Shown: in pieces, positions 16,165 to 25,151 of the stretch | Position numbering within the stretch: position 1 is the first letter of the stretch | How the letters are laid out: each line of letters begins with the position of its first letter | Origin: Amphritea pacifica | GTDB taxonomy: Bacteria; Pseudomonadota; Gammaproteobacteria; Pseudomonadales; Balneatricaceae | Reading direction: 5' to 3' | Assembly (NCBI RefSeq): GCF_016924145.1 | Contig: NZ_JAFFZO010000004.1 | Coordinates: 72,786-136,785, forward strand | DNA: 64,000 nucleotides | Notes under the pieces: model-generated | Seen by the model: the letters and a program-made list of their open reading frames with translations, nothing else | Database searches by the model: none | Told to the model about the DNA's origin: nothing | Position numbers and translations under genes: made by a program

Positions 16165-17805
16165 ATGACCGAGCAATGTGCATTCAATCAGGCGCTGGAG
16201 AAAAACACGGCTAACTATGTCGCTCTGTCGCCACTCAGCTTTATTAAGCGGGCCGCTGCGGTTTATCCGGACAGATCTGCTGTGATATACGACGATAAAG
16301 TCTATTCCTGGCGCCAGACCTACGGTCGATGCTGCAAGTTAGCCTCGCTGTTGCAGCAGTTTGGTATTGGCCGAGGCGATACTGTGTCAGCCATGCTGCC
16401 AAATATTCCCGCCATGTATGAGGCTCATTTTGGCGTGCCTATGGTTGGTGCCGTGCTGAATGCAATCAATATTCGCCTGGATGCTGAAGCGATTGGTTTT
16501 ATTCTTAACCACAGTCGCACGCGGCTTTTACTGGTGGATACGGAGTATGCCGATGTTATCGAGAAAGCGCTGACTCTGGTCGAAGGAGATGCCCCGATTG
16601 TTATCAACGTTGCTGACCCTGGCTATGGCGAAGGGCGGCTGTTTGGCGGTTTTGAATATGAAGCATTACTGGCTGAACAGCCAGAAGAGACTGAGTGGGA
16701 ACTTCCGGCAGATGAGTGGGATGCGATTGCGCTGGGATATACCTCCGGCACTACCGGAAACCCAAAAGGCGTGGTCACTCACCATCGGGGTGCTTATCTG
16801 AATGCCGTCAGCAATACACTGTCATGGAGCTTACCTTCAAAGGTGGTGTATCTGTGGACTCTGCCAATGTTTCATTGCAATGGCTGGTGTTTTCCCTGGA
16901 CACTGGCTGCGATCGGTGGAACCAGTGTCTGCCTGCGTAAAGTTGATGCGGAAAAAATTCATCAGCTGATGCGACAGCATCGTGTCACCCATTACTGTGG
17001 TGCTCCAATTGTCCATTCGATGATTGCCGATGCTGCCGTCACTCAGAAAACCTCAATCGATCACAAGATCTGTGGATTGATTGCAGGTGCTGCTCCGCCA
17101 GCTGCGGTTCTGGAGCGGATGGGGCGGCTTGGCTTTGAGCTGACCCATGTCTATGGTCTGACTGAGACCTACGGTCCCGCTTCGGTATGCGTTAAGCAGG
17201 ATGACTGGGCCGGTCGCTCACTTGAAGAGCAGGTGGTACTGAACGGTCGGCAGGGGGTGAGCTATCCGTTACAGGAGGAGGTCACCGTGTTAGACCCCCA
17301 GACCATGCAACCGGTACCGGCTGATGGCACAACGGTGGGGGAAATCATGTTCCGGGGCAATATTGTTATGAAGGGTTATCTCCATAACGAGACCGCCACC
17401 GAGGAGGCATTTGCCGATGGCTGGTTTCATACCGGTGACTTAGCGGTAGTACATGCTGATGGTTATATCAAAATTACCGACCGCTCCAAAGATGTCATCA
17501 TTTCGGGCGGTGAAAATATATCCTCACTGGAAGTTGAGGATATTATCCAGCGCCATCCTGAAGTGGAGCTTGCAGCGGTTGTGGCTATGCCGGATGAGAA
17601 GTGGGGCGAAGTGCCTGCGGCGTTTGTACAATTACGCCCCGGCAGTGAGCTAAGTGAAGAGGCAATCATTGATTTTTGCCGTGATAATATGAGCCGTTTC
17701 AAAGCGCCTAAGCGGATTGTATTGGGTAGTCTGCCAACCACCTCAACCGGAAAAATCCAGAAGTTTGCATTGCGTCAGCAACTGAGACCTCAGGCAAGCA
17801 TGTAA
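16165..17805 (+). CDS. Acyl-CoA ligase (AMP-forming, DmdB/FadD3-like)
   Basis: 546 aa. Adenylate-forming ligase activating a carboxylic acid to its CoA thioester. The P-loop YTSGTTGNPKGVVTHHRG is near residue 193, the adenine-binding region HVYGLTETYGPA near 327, GWFHTGDLAVVHADGYIKI near 420 and the C-terminal catalytic Lys in TSTGKIQKF. It resembles medium-chain/3-methylmercaptopropionate ligases, but substrate cannot be read by eye. Proximity to DmdA-like demethylases is suggestive; no acyl-CoA dehydrogenase is present, so a complete DMSP demethylation route is not shown. Confidence 0.85.
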   Translation: MTEQCAFNQALEKNTANYVALSPLSFIKRAAAVYPDRSAVIYDDKVYSWRQTYGRCCKLASLLQQFGIGRGDTVSAMLPNIPAMYEAHFGVPMVGAVLNAINIRLDAEAIGFILNHSRTRLLLVDTEYADVIEKALTLVEGDAPIVINVADPGYGEGRLFGGFEYEALLAEQPEETEWELPADEWDAIALGYTSGTTGNPKGVVTHHRGAYLNAVSNTLSWSLPSKVVYLWTLPMFHCNGWCFPWTLAAIGGTSVCLRKVDAEKIHQLMRQHRVTHYCGAPIVHSMIADAAVTQKTSIDHKICGLIAGAAPPAAVLERMGRLGFELTHVYGLTETYGPASVCVKQDDWAGRSLEEQVVLNGRQGVSYPLQEEVTVLDPQTMQPVPADGTTVGEIMFRGNIVMKGYLHNETATEEAFADGWFHTGDLAVVHADGYIKITDRSKDVIISGGENISSLEVEDIIQRHPEVELAAVVAMPDEKWGEVPAAFVQLRPGSELSEEAIIDFCRDNMSRFKAPKRIVLGSLPTTSTGKIQKFALRQQLRPQASM

Positions 17806-17902
17806 TTAACAATTTCCAGGCAGGGGAGCTATTGCATCGCTGTCGGTAAATAATAGTCATGGAGGTGATAAGCGATTATAGTTAGCTGTCTGTTATCGTA
17901 TT

Positions 17903-17920
17903 GGGGTACAGCCGTACCCC
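17903..17920. promoter_or_regulatory. Palindrome upstream of LysR-type regulator gene
   Basis: Perfect 7-bp arms GGGGTAC and GTACCCC with spacer AGCC, 36 bases before the LysR start codon. It is an operator candidate for autoregulation; a hairpin in the leader is the alternative. Confidence 0.45.
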
Positions 17921-17955
17921 GTTGATGACTCTCGTTTTTTCTAAGGGCAGATTCT

Positions 17956-18891
17956 ATGTCTCGACTCCCCCCGATGATCGCTCTCTCATATTTTGAGGTT
18001 GCCAGCCGCACAAAAAGTTTCGCTAAGGCTGCTCAGGAGCTAAATGTTACCCCTGCGGCAATCAGTCATCAGATCAAGGCGCTGGAAGCCTATCTGGGAG
18101 TCGAACTGTTTGTCCGTCACCACCGTCGGGTCAGTCTGACCCCCGCCGCACGTGCAGCGTTGCCTGAGTTGCACGAAGGCTTCAAAACATTGCAACAGGC
18201 CGTCGACAATATTCGTCTCTTCAGCGAAGAGCGGAGTGTCGTGACCGTCTGTGCAGAACCCCTGTTCGCGACCAAATGGATCGTGCCACGCCTGCACCGG
18301 TTTTATGCTCGATGCCCGGAAGCTGAAGTGCGGTTACAGGCCAGTCTGCATACGGTGGATAAGTGCCGTAATAGTGATTTCGAAGGATCGCAGCTAAAGC
18401 GGGCGGGGATCGATGTCTCTGTACGGCTGGGGTATGGTGATTATAAGGATCTTGCCCCGCAACGCTTAATGACTCTTGATTTAGTGCCAATGGGGACGGC
18501 AGAGCTTGCTGCCAGCCTTAAGAGTACAGAGTCATTAGGCAAGCAAACGCTGTTATGGGACAGTACACTGTCACGCTTTAAAGATTCCTGTGGCTGGCAT
18601 GAGTGGTTCTTACAACAGGCATCGGAACATACCGGTTCTCTGCGTGAACTGCGTTTTGGCAACGGTCTGCTGACACTTGAAGCGGCGCTGTCCGGACAAG
18701 GCTTGCTGTTGGGTAGTAAAGCGCTGCTGCAGGCAGAGCTTGCTGCAGAAAAACTGCAGGTAGTGATTGATCATCCGATGCACTGTGATCAGGCGTACTA
18801 TGTTGTCAGTGCCGGGCCAAATAATGAACGGGATATTGCCCGGCAGTTTCGTGAGTGGTTGCTGGATGAGGCCGGCTCGCCCGATGCCTGA
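17956..18891 (+). CDS. LysR-family transcriptional regulator (GcvA-like)
   Basis: 311 aa. N-terminal winged helix-turn-helix: LSYFEVASRTKSFAKAAQEL, then VTPAAISHQIKALE and LGVELFVRHHRRVSLTPAA. The effector-binding domain follows from about residue 90. The GcvA-like helix-turn-helix (VTPAAISHQIK) and the position directly upstream of GcvT-family genes suggest it controls the one-carbon cluster. Its likely target is the palindrome at 18974 and its twin at 22725. The effector is unknown; a folate intermediate or the methylated substrate are guesses. Confidence 0.87.
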   Translation: MSRLPPMIALSYFEVASRTKSFAKAAQELNVTPAAISHQIKALEAYLGVELFVRHHRRVSLTPAARAALPELHEGFKTLQQAVDNIRLFSEERSVVTVCAEPLFATKWIVPRLHRFYARCPEAEVRLQASLHTVDKCRNSDFEGSQLKRAGIDVSVRLGYGDYKDLAPQRLMTLDLVPMGTAELAASLKSTESLGKQTLLWDSTLSRFKDSCGWHEWFLQQASEHTGSLRELRFGNGLLTLEAALSGQGLLLGSKALLQAELAAEKLQVVIDHPMHCDQAYYVVSAGPNNERDIARQFREWLLDEAGSPDA

Positions 18892-18973
18892 GCCCCTTTT
18901 TTTATGTGTTTTGCCGTTTACCCGCTAATCCATCTGCTGATTTTCTCTCGGGATAAAATGCTATCCCTGGCTA

Positions 18974-18989
18974 TAGTCCAAACGGACTA
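18974..18989. promoter_or_regulatory. Palindromic operator candidate of demethylase copy 1
   Basis: TAGTCCAAACGGACTA, perfect 6-bp arms with a 4-base spacer. It ends 156 bases before the ATG at 19146. A near-identical site sits at exactly the same distance from copy 2, although much of the intervening DNA differs. Confidence 0.65.
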
Positions 18990-19096
18990 AAACGGCTCAA
19001 AAACAAGACTGATTATTCAGTTTCGCTGCTGTGGTTTAGGCCCTTCTCTCTGCAAATACCTCATATCATTTACGCTGTTCAAACGATTTAAGTGCG

Positions 19097-19128
19097 GTTC
19101 AATCTTGTCGTATCGGGCGGGATTGAAC
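19097..19128 (+). promoter_or_regulatory. 5'-leader hairpin of demethylase copy 1
   Basis: Arms GTTCAATC (19097-19104) and GATTGAAC (19121-19128) around a 16-base G-rich loop. It lies just upstream of the GAGGA ribosome-binding site and is conserved base for base in front of copy 2. It could be a translational control element. Confidence 0.5.
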
Positions 19129-19145
19129 ATTTTGAGGACTGGAAA

Positions 19146-20294
19146 ATGGCGACACAACAACAAGAAGAATTTGGCTTTGGCACACAGATTCGCAAATCAC
19201 CTTACTTCGATGCAACCGTGCGCTGGGGCGCTAAAGTTTTTTCGGTGTATAACCATATGTATATTCCCCGCGATTTCGGCAACCCGGAGCAGAATTTCTG
19301 GAACCTGGTGAACGATGCGATCCTGTGTGATGTGGCGGTTGAACGTCAGGTGGAGATTACCGGTCCCGACGCCGCACAGTTTGCCCAGCTACTGACGCCG
19401 CGAGACCTGTCAAAGTGTGCCGTAGGGCAGTGTAAGTATGTGTTGATCACCAATGCTGATGGCGGGATTCTGAATGATCCTATCCTGCTCCGCCTGGAAG
19501 AAAACCGCTTCTGGATCTCCCTGGCCGACAGCGACATTTTGCTGTGGGCACAAGGCGTTGCGGTGAACTCCGGTCTGGATGTCACCATTCGTGAACCGGA
19601 TGTCTCTCCGTTGCAGCTGCAGGGGCCGAAGTCCGGTGAAATCATGAAAGCCCTGTTCGGCGACAGCATCACCGACCTGAAGTATTACTGGCTGCGTGAA
19701 TACGATCTGGATGGCATTCCTCTGATCGTGTCCCGGACCGGCTGGTCAAGCGAACTGGGCTATGAGCTGTATCTGCAGGATGGTTCGAAGGGGGATGCGC
19801 TGTGGGAAAAGATTATGGCTGCCGGTGCTCCGTTTGGTTTACAGCCGGGCCATACATCGTCAATCCGTCGTATTGAGGGCGGTATGCTGTCTTACCATGC
19901 CGATATGGATATCAACACCAACCCGTATGAACTGGGCCTTGATCGCCTGGTAGAGCTGGATATGGACGCCGATTTTATTGGCAAAGCTGCGCTGAAGCGA
20001 ATCCGTGATGCAGGTGTGACACGCAAACAGGTGGGCCTGGTGATCGATGCTCCGGCGCTGACAGGACCGAACACCCGCTTCTGGATGCTGGAAAAAGAGG
20101 GCCAGCAGGTGGGCAGGGTGACATCTGCAGTGTTTTCGCCACGTCTGGAACAAAATATAGCCCTGGCGATGGTTGGCGCAGAGTTTGCCGAGCCGGGAAC
20201 TACCTTTGAGGTTGCGCTACCCAGTGGAGCCGCAACCGCCACCGTGGTGGAAACGCCATTCTTTGATCCGAAAAAGAAAATTGCAGCGAGTTAA
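19146..20294 (+). CDS. GcvT/DmdA-family THF-dependent demethylase, copy 1
   Basis: 382 aa. Start at 19146 is set by GAGGA eight bases upstream and by the identical context of copy 2. Folate-binding GcvT fold. Blocks resemble DmdA (DMSP demethylase): FSVYNHMYIPRDF, CDVAVERQVEITGPDA, GGILNDPILLRLEENRFW, REPDVSPLQLQGPKSGE. Later it has GWSSELGYELYL rather than the GWSKQGG of true DmdA, so the methyl donor is uncertain. Expected reaction: methylated substrate plus tetrahydrofolate gives 5-methyl-THF. It differs from copy 2 at eight residues, including Val31 where copy 2 and known DmdA have Gly. A MetF-like gene follows. Confidence 0.78.
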   Translation: MATQQQEEFGFGTQIRKSPYFDATVRWGAKVFSVYNHMYIPRDFGNPEQNFWNLVNDAILCDVAVERQVEITGPDAAQFAQLLTPRDLSKCAVGQCKYVLITNADGGILNDPILLRLEENRFWISLADSDILLWAQGVAVNSGLDVTIREPDVSPLQLQGPKSGEIMKALFGDSITDLKYYWLREYDLDGIPLIVSRTGWSSELGYELYLQDGSKGDALWEKIMAAGAPFGLQPGHTSSIRRIEGGMLSYHADMDINTNPYELGLDRLVELDMDADFIGKAALKRIRDAGVTRKQVGLVIDAPALTGPNTRFWMLEKEGQQVGRVTSAVFSPRLEQNIALAMVGAEFAEPGTTFEVALPSGAATATVVETPFFDPKKKIAAS

Positions 20295-20498
20295 TTCCGG
20301 CAAACAGACAAATCAGAAAATATGAGCGACCTCTGCAGGCGCATATTAACGACCAGGTTTGATTTAAGTTATATCGATCAAACGGTTCGGGTGAGCAGGA
20401 TTTCGGGCTGGCGGTAAGACCTGATTCCAGATGCCTGCAGATGCTTATTGATTATAAATAGCAGGGTTGACCACCCTGGCAAACAGAAGGGCGACTTT

Positions 20499-21434
20499 AT
20501 GGGGCTGTTATCATTTCTTCACAAATCCACTGAGACTGCTACCGTGGATCCAACCTCCCCCCTGCTGGAGAAATTTTTAAGCGGCTATTCGATTGAGGTG
20601 ATGCCTCGGACTGCTGAGAATGTGGAATGCTTTCGCGATATCCTGCCCACCGGCACCCGCGTGTATATCGCTCATATCGATGGGACCTTCATTGAGGATA
20701 TGGTCCATACCGCACGCCGTCTGACCGATGAAGGGTTTGAGGTTATGCCGCATTTTCCTGCGCGCCTGATTACAGGGTATAATGAGCTCGCCGAATGGAT
20801 CGCCCGCTACCAGGGCGAAGCAGGTGTTAATCAGGCGCTGCTTCTGGGCGGTGGTCTGAACACTCCGGTGGGTGAATTTAAGGATTCTATGCAGTTGCTG
20901 GAAACGGGTCTCTTCGATGGTTTCAGCAACTTGCACATAGCTGGCCACCCTGAAGGGAACCGGGATATAGATCCCGACGGTTCCGACCGAATGGTGATGC
21001 AAGCGATGAAATGGAAAAAGGCTTTCTTCGAGCGGACGGATGCGCGTGTGGCGATTACCACTCAGTTCTGCTTTGAGTCTGCTCCGGTGATTGCCTGGGC
21101 TGACAGGCTGGCAGCGGAAGGGGTTGATCTGCCCATCCATATTGGCGTGGCGGGACCGGCTAAGCTGCATACCCTGATAAAATATGCCTTGTCATGTGGT
21201 GTCGGGCCTAGCATGCGGGTTCTGCAACGCAGGGCAAAGGATGTCGGGAAGTTACTTCTGCCCTATGAGCCCACAGAGTTATTAACCGAGCTTGCTGCTC
21301 ACAAAGAACGCCATCCCGGTTTTGGCGTTGAACAGGTACATTTCTTCCCATTGGGGGGGATCAGGAATAATGCAGTCTGGGTCTCTGAAAATGGTGGCAG
21401 CGCCGGCCGGCCAGCTTCAGCAGACCGAGATTGA
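20499..21434 (+). CDS. Methylenetetrahydrofolate reductase-like flavoprotein
   Basis: 311 aa from the ATG at 20499, which has AGAAGGG upstream. MetF-type barrel: SIEVMPRTAENV holds the family catalytic Glu, and NQALLLGGG, AGHPEGNRDIDPD and TQFCFESAPVIAWAD follow, ending in VHFFPLGGIRNNAVW. It is divergent from housekeeping MetF. In this context it probably runs in reverse, oxidising 5-methyl-THF from the demethylases to 5,10-methylene-THF, as MetF2 does in chloromethane degraders. It is followed 116 bases later by folD. A small hairpin, CAGGGT/ACCCTG, lies just before its ribosome-binding site. Confidence 0.78.
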   Translation: MGLLSFLHKSTETATVDPTSPLLEKFLSGYSIEVMPRTAENVECFRDILPTGTRVYIAHIDGTFIEDMVHTARRLTDEGFEVMPHFPARLITGYNELAEWIARYQGEAGVNQALLLGGGLNTPVGEFKDSMQLLETGLFDGFSNLHIAGHPEGNRDIDPDGSDRMVMQAMKWKKAFFERTDARVAITTQFCFESAPVIAWADRLAAEGVDLPIHIGVAGPAKLHTLIKYALSCGVGPSMRVLQRRAKDVGKLLLPYEPTELLTELAAHKERHPGFGVEQVHFFPLGGIRNNAVWVSENGGSAGRPASADRD

Positions 21435-21550
21435 TGCAACTATATCTGTAGCTACAGCCCACGACAGGGGCGTGTTACACAACAGGAATCAGGGCGCCGC
21501 TTTACAGGTTTTCAGCCCACTTTCGCTGAGCGCTAAATGAGAAGAACAAC

Positions 21551-22444
21551 ATGACTGCACAGATCATCGATGGTAAGAATTTCGCCGTTGCATTACGCGA
21601 AAGAGTCGCTGAACATACAGCCTATTTGAAGCAACAACACGATATCACTCCAGGCCTGGCTGTGGTGCTGGTGGGTGAGGATCCGGCATCTCAGGTTTAT
21701 GTGCGCTCTAAGGCTAAGCAAACCGTTGAGGCGGGTATGCACTCTTATCAGCATAAGCTGGCTGTTGATACAACCGAAGCGGAACTGCTGGCACTGATTG
21801 ATCAGCTTAATACGGATCCGGCTGTTCACGGCATTCTGGTTCAGTTACCACTGCCTGAGCATATCGATGAAGCATTAGTGATTAATGCGATCGATCCAGC
21901 CAAAGATGTGGACGGATTTCATATCTCTAATGCGGGTCTGCTTGCGACAGGACAGCAAGCGATGGTGCCCTGCACTCCTTTGGGTTGTCTGATGATGCTG
22001 CGTGAGTATTGCGGCAATTTGTCGGGCCAGAATGCTTTAGTGATCGGGCGTTCTAATATTGTTGGCAAGCCGATGGCGCAACTGCTGTTGAGAGAGAGTT
22101 GCACGGTAACCGTGGCGCACTCGCGGACACGAAATCTGCCTGAACTGGTGGCTAATGCCGATATCGTGGTTGCCGCGGTGGGACGGCCTCTGTTCATTGA
22201 GGGTGGATGGATCAAACCGGGTGCTACAGTGATCGATGTGGGTATCAATCGTATAGAGAAAAGCGACGGTACAACACGGCTTGTCGGGGATGTAGATTTC
22301 GCCGCTGCCAAAGAGGTCGCAGGTGCAATTACTCCGGTTCCCGGGGGCGTTGGCCCGATGACGATTGCCTGTTTACTGGCCAATACGGTCACCGCGTGCT
22401 GTCGGGCCAGAGCTCTCCCTGAACCCCATGGGCTTACGGTCTGA
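21551..22444 (+). CDS. folD: Methylene-THF dehydrogenase/methenyl-THF cyclohydrolase FolD
   Basis: 297 aa. Bifunctional enzyme converting 5,10-methylene-THF to 10-formyl-THF with NADP+. Visible: YVRSKAKQ with the catalytic Lys near residue 56, [22 protein letters not shown], the dinucleotide motif [17 protein letters not shown] near 164 and [12 protein letters not shown] near the C-terminus. Usual length. Its place between MetF-like and PurU suggests a dedicated catabolic copy, but whether another folD exists cannot be judged from this window. Confidence 0.95.
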   Translation: MTAQIIDGKNFAVALRERVAEHTAYLKQQHDITPGLAVVLVGEDPASQVYVRSKAKQTVEAGMHSYQHKLAVDTTEAELLALIDQLNTDPAVHGILVQLPLPEHIDEALVINAIDPAKDVDGFHISNAGLLATGQQAMVPCTPLGCLMMLREYCGNLSGQNALVIGRSNIVGKPMAQLLLRESCTVTVAHSRTRNLPELVANADIVVAAVGRPLFIEGGWIKPGATVIDVGINRIEKSDGTTRLVGDVDFAAAKEVAGAITPVPGGVGPMTIACLLANTVTACCRARALPEPHGLTV

Positions 22445-22896
22445 TCATCCTTCATCATAACGGGCCATGGCCTATTGCCGGACGCTGCCGCTTCAGCTGA
22501 GTGTGGGTCACCTGATCCATTCGGAATGAGCGCTGGTGACAGCGCTAATGCTCTTCCCGCCACACTGTTTTGTCAGAACCCCGCATCGATCCTCATCGCG
22601 GCGGAGTCGCAACATCACCTTTCTGCTATTTCTAAAACCGGCACCCCGTTTTCCTGTTTATCCATAGTGTCACGTATGCCTGTTCAGATCCGTTTAAAGC
22701 CCGATTCTCCGGTGCGTCTGAGCATAGTCCAAACAGACTAATATGCGCTTAAAACAAGACCGTTTGTGCATTTTTGTACCATCTCTTTAGGCCCTTTCAT
22801 CCGTGAATTGCTCATATCATTTACGCTGTTCAAACGATTTAAGTGCGGTTCAATCTTGTCGTATCGGGCGGGATTGAACATTTTGAGGACTGGAAA
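22445..22896 (+). promoter_or_regulatory. Duplicated promoter and leader of demethylase copy 2
   Basis: TAGTCCAAACAGACTA (22725-22740) lies 156 bases before the ATG. Scattered matches to the copy 1 promoter follow (AACAAGAC, TTTAGGCCCTT), then an essentially identical stretch from about 22812 to the start codon including the GTTCAATC/GATTGAAC hairpin (22848-22879). The first 280 bases hold nothing recognised. The mosaic of conserved and diverged blocks marks the functionally important parts of the control region. Confidence 0.6.
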
Positions 22897-24045
22897 ATGG
22901 CGACACAACAACAAGAAGAGTTTGGCTTTGGCACACAGATTCGCAAATCACCTTACTTCGATGCAACCGTGCGCTGGGGCGCTAAAGGTTTTTCGGTGTA
23001 TAACCATATGTATATTCCCCGCGATTTCGGTAATCCGGAGCAGAATTTCTGGAACCTGGTGAACGATGCGATCCTGTGTGATGTAGCGGTTGAACGTCAG
23101 GTGGAGATTACCGGTCCCGATGCCGCACAGTTTGCCCAGCTACTGACACCGCGAGACCTGTCAAAGTGTGCGGTAGGGCAGTGCAAGTATGTGCTGATCA
23201 CCAATGCTGAGGGCGGCATTCTGAACGATCCGATTCTGCTGCGTCTTGAAGAAAACCGCTTCTGGATCTCCCTGGCAGACAGCGATATTTTACTGTGGGC
23301 ACAAGGCGTTGCGGTGAACTCCGGTCTGGATGTCACCATTCGTGAACCGGATGTCTCTCCGTTGCAGCTGCAGGGGCCGAAGTCCGGTGAAATCATGAAA
23401 GCCCTGTTCGGCGACAGCATCACCGATCTGAAGTATTACTGGCTACGTGAATACGACCTGGATGGCATTCCTCTGATCGTGTCCCGGACCGGCTGGTCAA
23501 GCGAACTGGGCTACGAGCTGTATCTGCAGGATGGTTCGAAGGGGGATGAGCTGTGGGAAAAGATTATGGCAGCCGGTGCTCCGTTTGGTTTACAGCCGGG
23601 TCATACATCGTCAATCCGTCGCATTGAGGGCGGTATGCTGTCTTACCACGCGGATATGGATATCAACACCAATCCATACGAGCTGGGTCTGGACCGCCTG
23701 GTTGAGCTGGATATGGATGCTGATTTTATTGGTAAAGCTGCGCTGAAGCGAATCCGTGACGCAGGCGTGACACGCAAACAGGTGGGCCTGGTGATCGATG
23801 CTCCGGCGCTGACAGGACCGAACACCCGCTTCTGGATGCTGGAAAAAGAGGGCCAACAGGTGGGCAAGGTGACATCCGCAGTGTTCTCGCCACGTCTGGA
23901 ACAAAATATTGCCCTGGCGATGGTCAGCGCAGAGTTTGCTGAGCCGGGGACAGCCTTTGAGGTTGCGCTACCCAGTGGAGCAGCAACCGCCACCGTGGTG
24001 GAAACGCCATTCTTTGATCCGAAAAAGACAATAGCGGCGACCTGA
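22897..24045 (+). CDS. GcvT/DmdA-family THF-dependent demethylase, copy 2
   Basis: 382 aa, about 98% identical to the protein encoded at 19146-20294 (374 of 382 residues). All differences are single substitutions, and third-position DNA changes are scattered through the gene, so the duplication is neither brand new nor assembly-identical. It keeps Gly31 (AKGFSVYNHM), the residue seen in characterised DmdA proteins. Same start context, palindrome and leader hairpin as copy 1. It lies between folD and purU. Function as for copy 1: transfer of a methyl group from an unidentified donor to tetrahydrofolate. Confidence 0.78.
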   Translation: MATQQQEEFGFGTQIRKSPYFDATVRWGAKGFSVYNHMYIPRDFGNPEQNFWNLVNDAILCDVAVERQVEITGPDAAQFAQLLTPRDLSKCAVGQCKYVLITNAEGGILNDPILLRLEENRFWISLADSDILLWAQGVAVNSGLDVTIREPDVSPLQLQGPKSGEIMKALFGDSITDLKYYWLREYDLDGIPLIVSRTGWSSELGYELYLQDGSKGDELWEKIMAAGAPFGLQPGHTSSIRRIEGGMLSYHADMDINTNPYELGLDRLVELDMDADFIGKAALKRIRDAGVTRKQVGLVIDAPALTGPNTRFWMLEKEGQQVGKVTSAVFSPRLEQNIALAMVSAEFAEPGTAFEVALPSGAATATVVETPFFDPKKTIAAT

Positions 24046-24055
24046 TTCCGATGGT

Positions 24056-24090
24056 TGAGCCATCAATGCTCCCCAGTGTTCGATGGCTCA
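24056..24090 (+). terminator. Hairpin after demethylase copy 2
   Basis: Perfect 9-bp arms TGAGCCATC and GATGGCTCA with a 17-base loop, 10 bases after the stop. There is no T run, so it may protect the 3' end or be an inefficient terminator. Confidence 0.4.
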
Positions 24091-24278
24091 CATATCACCC
24101 GTTGCGTTCATTTCAGTTTTTTGCAGGGAGTGAATGTATCCGGGTATCCGGGTTATCCCGGTATTAAACAATCAGCCAATTGATGGTGCGATACGCAGGC
24201 ACGTTGAGCAGAGTTTCATTCTCAACCGACTTCTCCGGCATTATTCGTTTGGCCAGTGAAAAATTAAGGACTCGTAGA

Positions 24279-25151
24279 ATGACTACAAATACAACAACCT
24301 ATATCCTTACCGGCAGTTCTCAAACCAAGCTGGGTGTCCTGGATCTGATCATTAGCAGTCTGTATCGAAACGACTGTTATGCATACGAGATGCATACTTT
24401 TGATGATGCCGATACCGACCGTTTTTTCTTCCGTGTTGAATTTAATTACCGGGGTAATGGTGAATTTTCGGAAGCGGATCTGCGTAGCCAGCTTGCCGAC
24501 CGGGCTGAAGCCTTTGAAGTCAAATGGGAGCTGCGTGATCTGGCGATTCCCGCAAAGGTGGTGATTTTGGTATCCAAATATGATCATTGTCTGCAGGATC
24601 TGCTGCATCGCTATAGCACCGGTGCACTTAATATCGAGATTCCAGCGATCATCTCCAACCACCCTGATCTGAAAAAGCAGGCTGATTGGTACAATATTCC
24701 TTATTACCACCTGCCGGTAACTGCAGAAACCAAGGCGGAGCAGGAAGCGCAGATGTGGCAGATCATCCAGGAAACCGGAGCCGACCTCGTTGTACTGGCG
24801 CGCTACATGCAGGTTCTGTCCGAGGATATGTGTAAGAAGCTACACGGGCGAGCCATCAATATCCATCATTCGCTGTTGCCGGGCTTTAAAGGTGCCAAGC
24901 CTTACCATCAGGCATACGATAAAGGGGTTAAGCTGGTCGGGGCCACCGCACACTATGTGAGTGAAGATCTGGACGAAGGTCCCATCATCACTCAGGGCGT
25001 GGAACCGGTGGATCACACCTACACCCCCGAGCGACTGGTGGCAAAAGGACGCGACACCGAGCGGGTGACGCTGGCCAAGGCGATTAAGCTGCATGTAGAG
25101 GATCGCTGTTTCCTGAATGGCAATAAAACGGTTGTCTTCCCCGGGCATTAA
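24279..25151 (+). CDS. purU: Formyltetrahydrofolate deformylase PurU
   Basis: 290 aa from the ATG at 24279 (AAGGA upstream). N-terminal ACT-like domain (about 5-85), then the formyl-THF hydrolase domain with ILVSKYDHCLQDLLHR, the catalytic NIHHSLLPGFKGAKPY near 227 and the Asp in HYVSEDLDEGPI. It hydrolyses 10-formyl-THF to formate and THF. In this cluster it would be the exit step of methyl oxidation, regenerating THF for the demethylases. It is a typical partner of MetF2 and FolD in methyl-group catabolism. Confidence 0.93.
   Translation: MTTNTTTYILTGSSQTKLGVLDLIISSLYRNDCYAYEMHTFDDADTDRFFFRVEFNYRGNGEFSEADLRSQLADRAEAFEVKWELRDLAIPAKVVILVSKYDHCLQDLLHRYSTGALNIEIPAIISNHPDLKKQADWYNIPYYHLPVTAETKAEQEAQMWQIIQETGADLVVLARYMQVLSEDMCKKLHGRAINIHHSLLPGFKGAKPYHQAYDKGVKLVGATAHYVSEDLDEGPIITQGVEPVDHTYTPERLVAKGRDTERVTLAKAIKLHVEDRCFLNGNKTVVFPGH

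Noticed and set aside
19080-19145. Glycine or THF riboswitch in the demethylase leader
   Set aside because: Only one simple hairpin is visible, with no tandem aptamer or known conserved core.
15202-24045. Complete DMSP demethylation pathway (dmdABCD)
   Set aside because: The acyl-CoA dehydrogenase DmdC is absent, the crotonase lacks both catalytic Glu residues needed by DmdD, and the DmdA-like proteins miss the GWSKQGG block.
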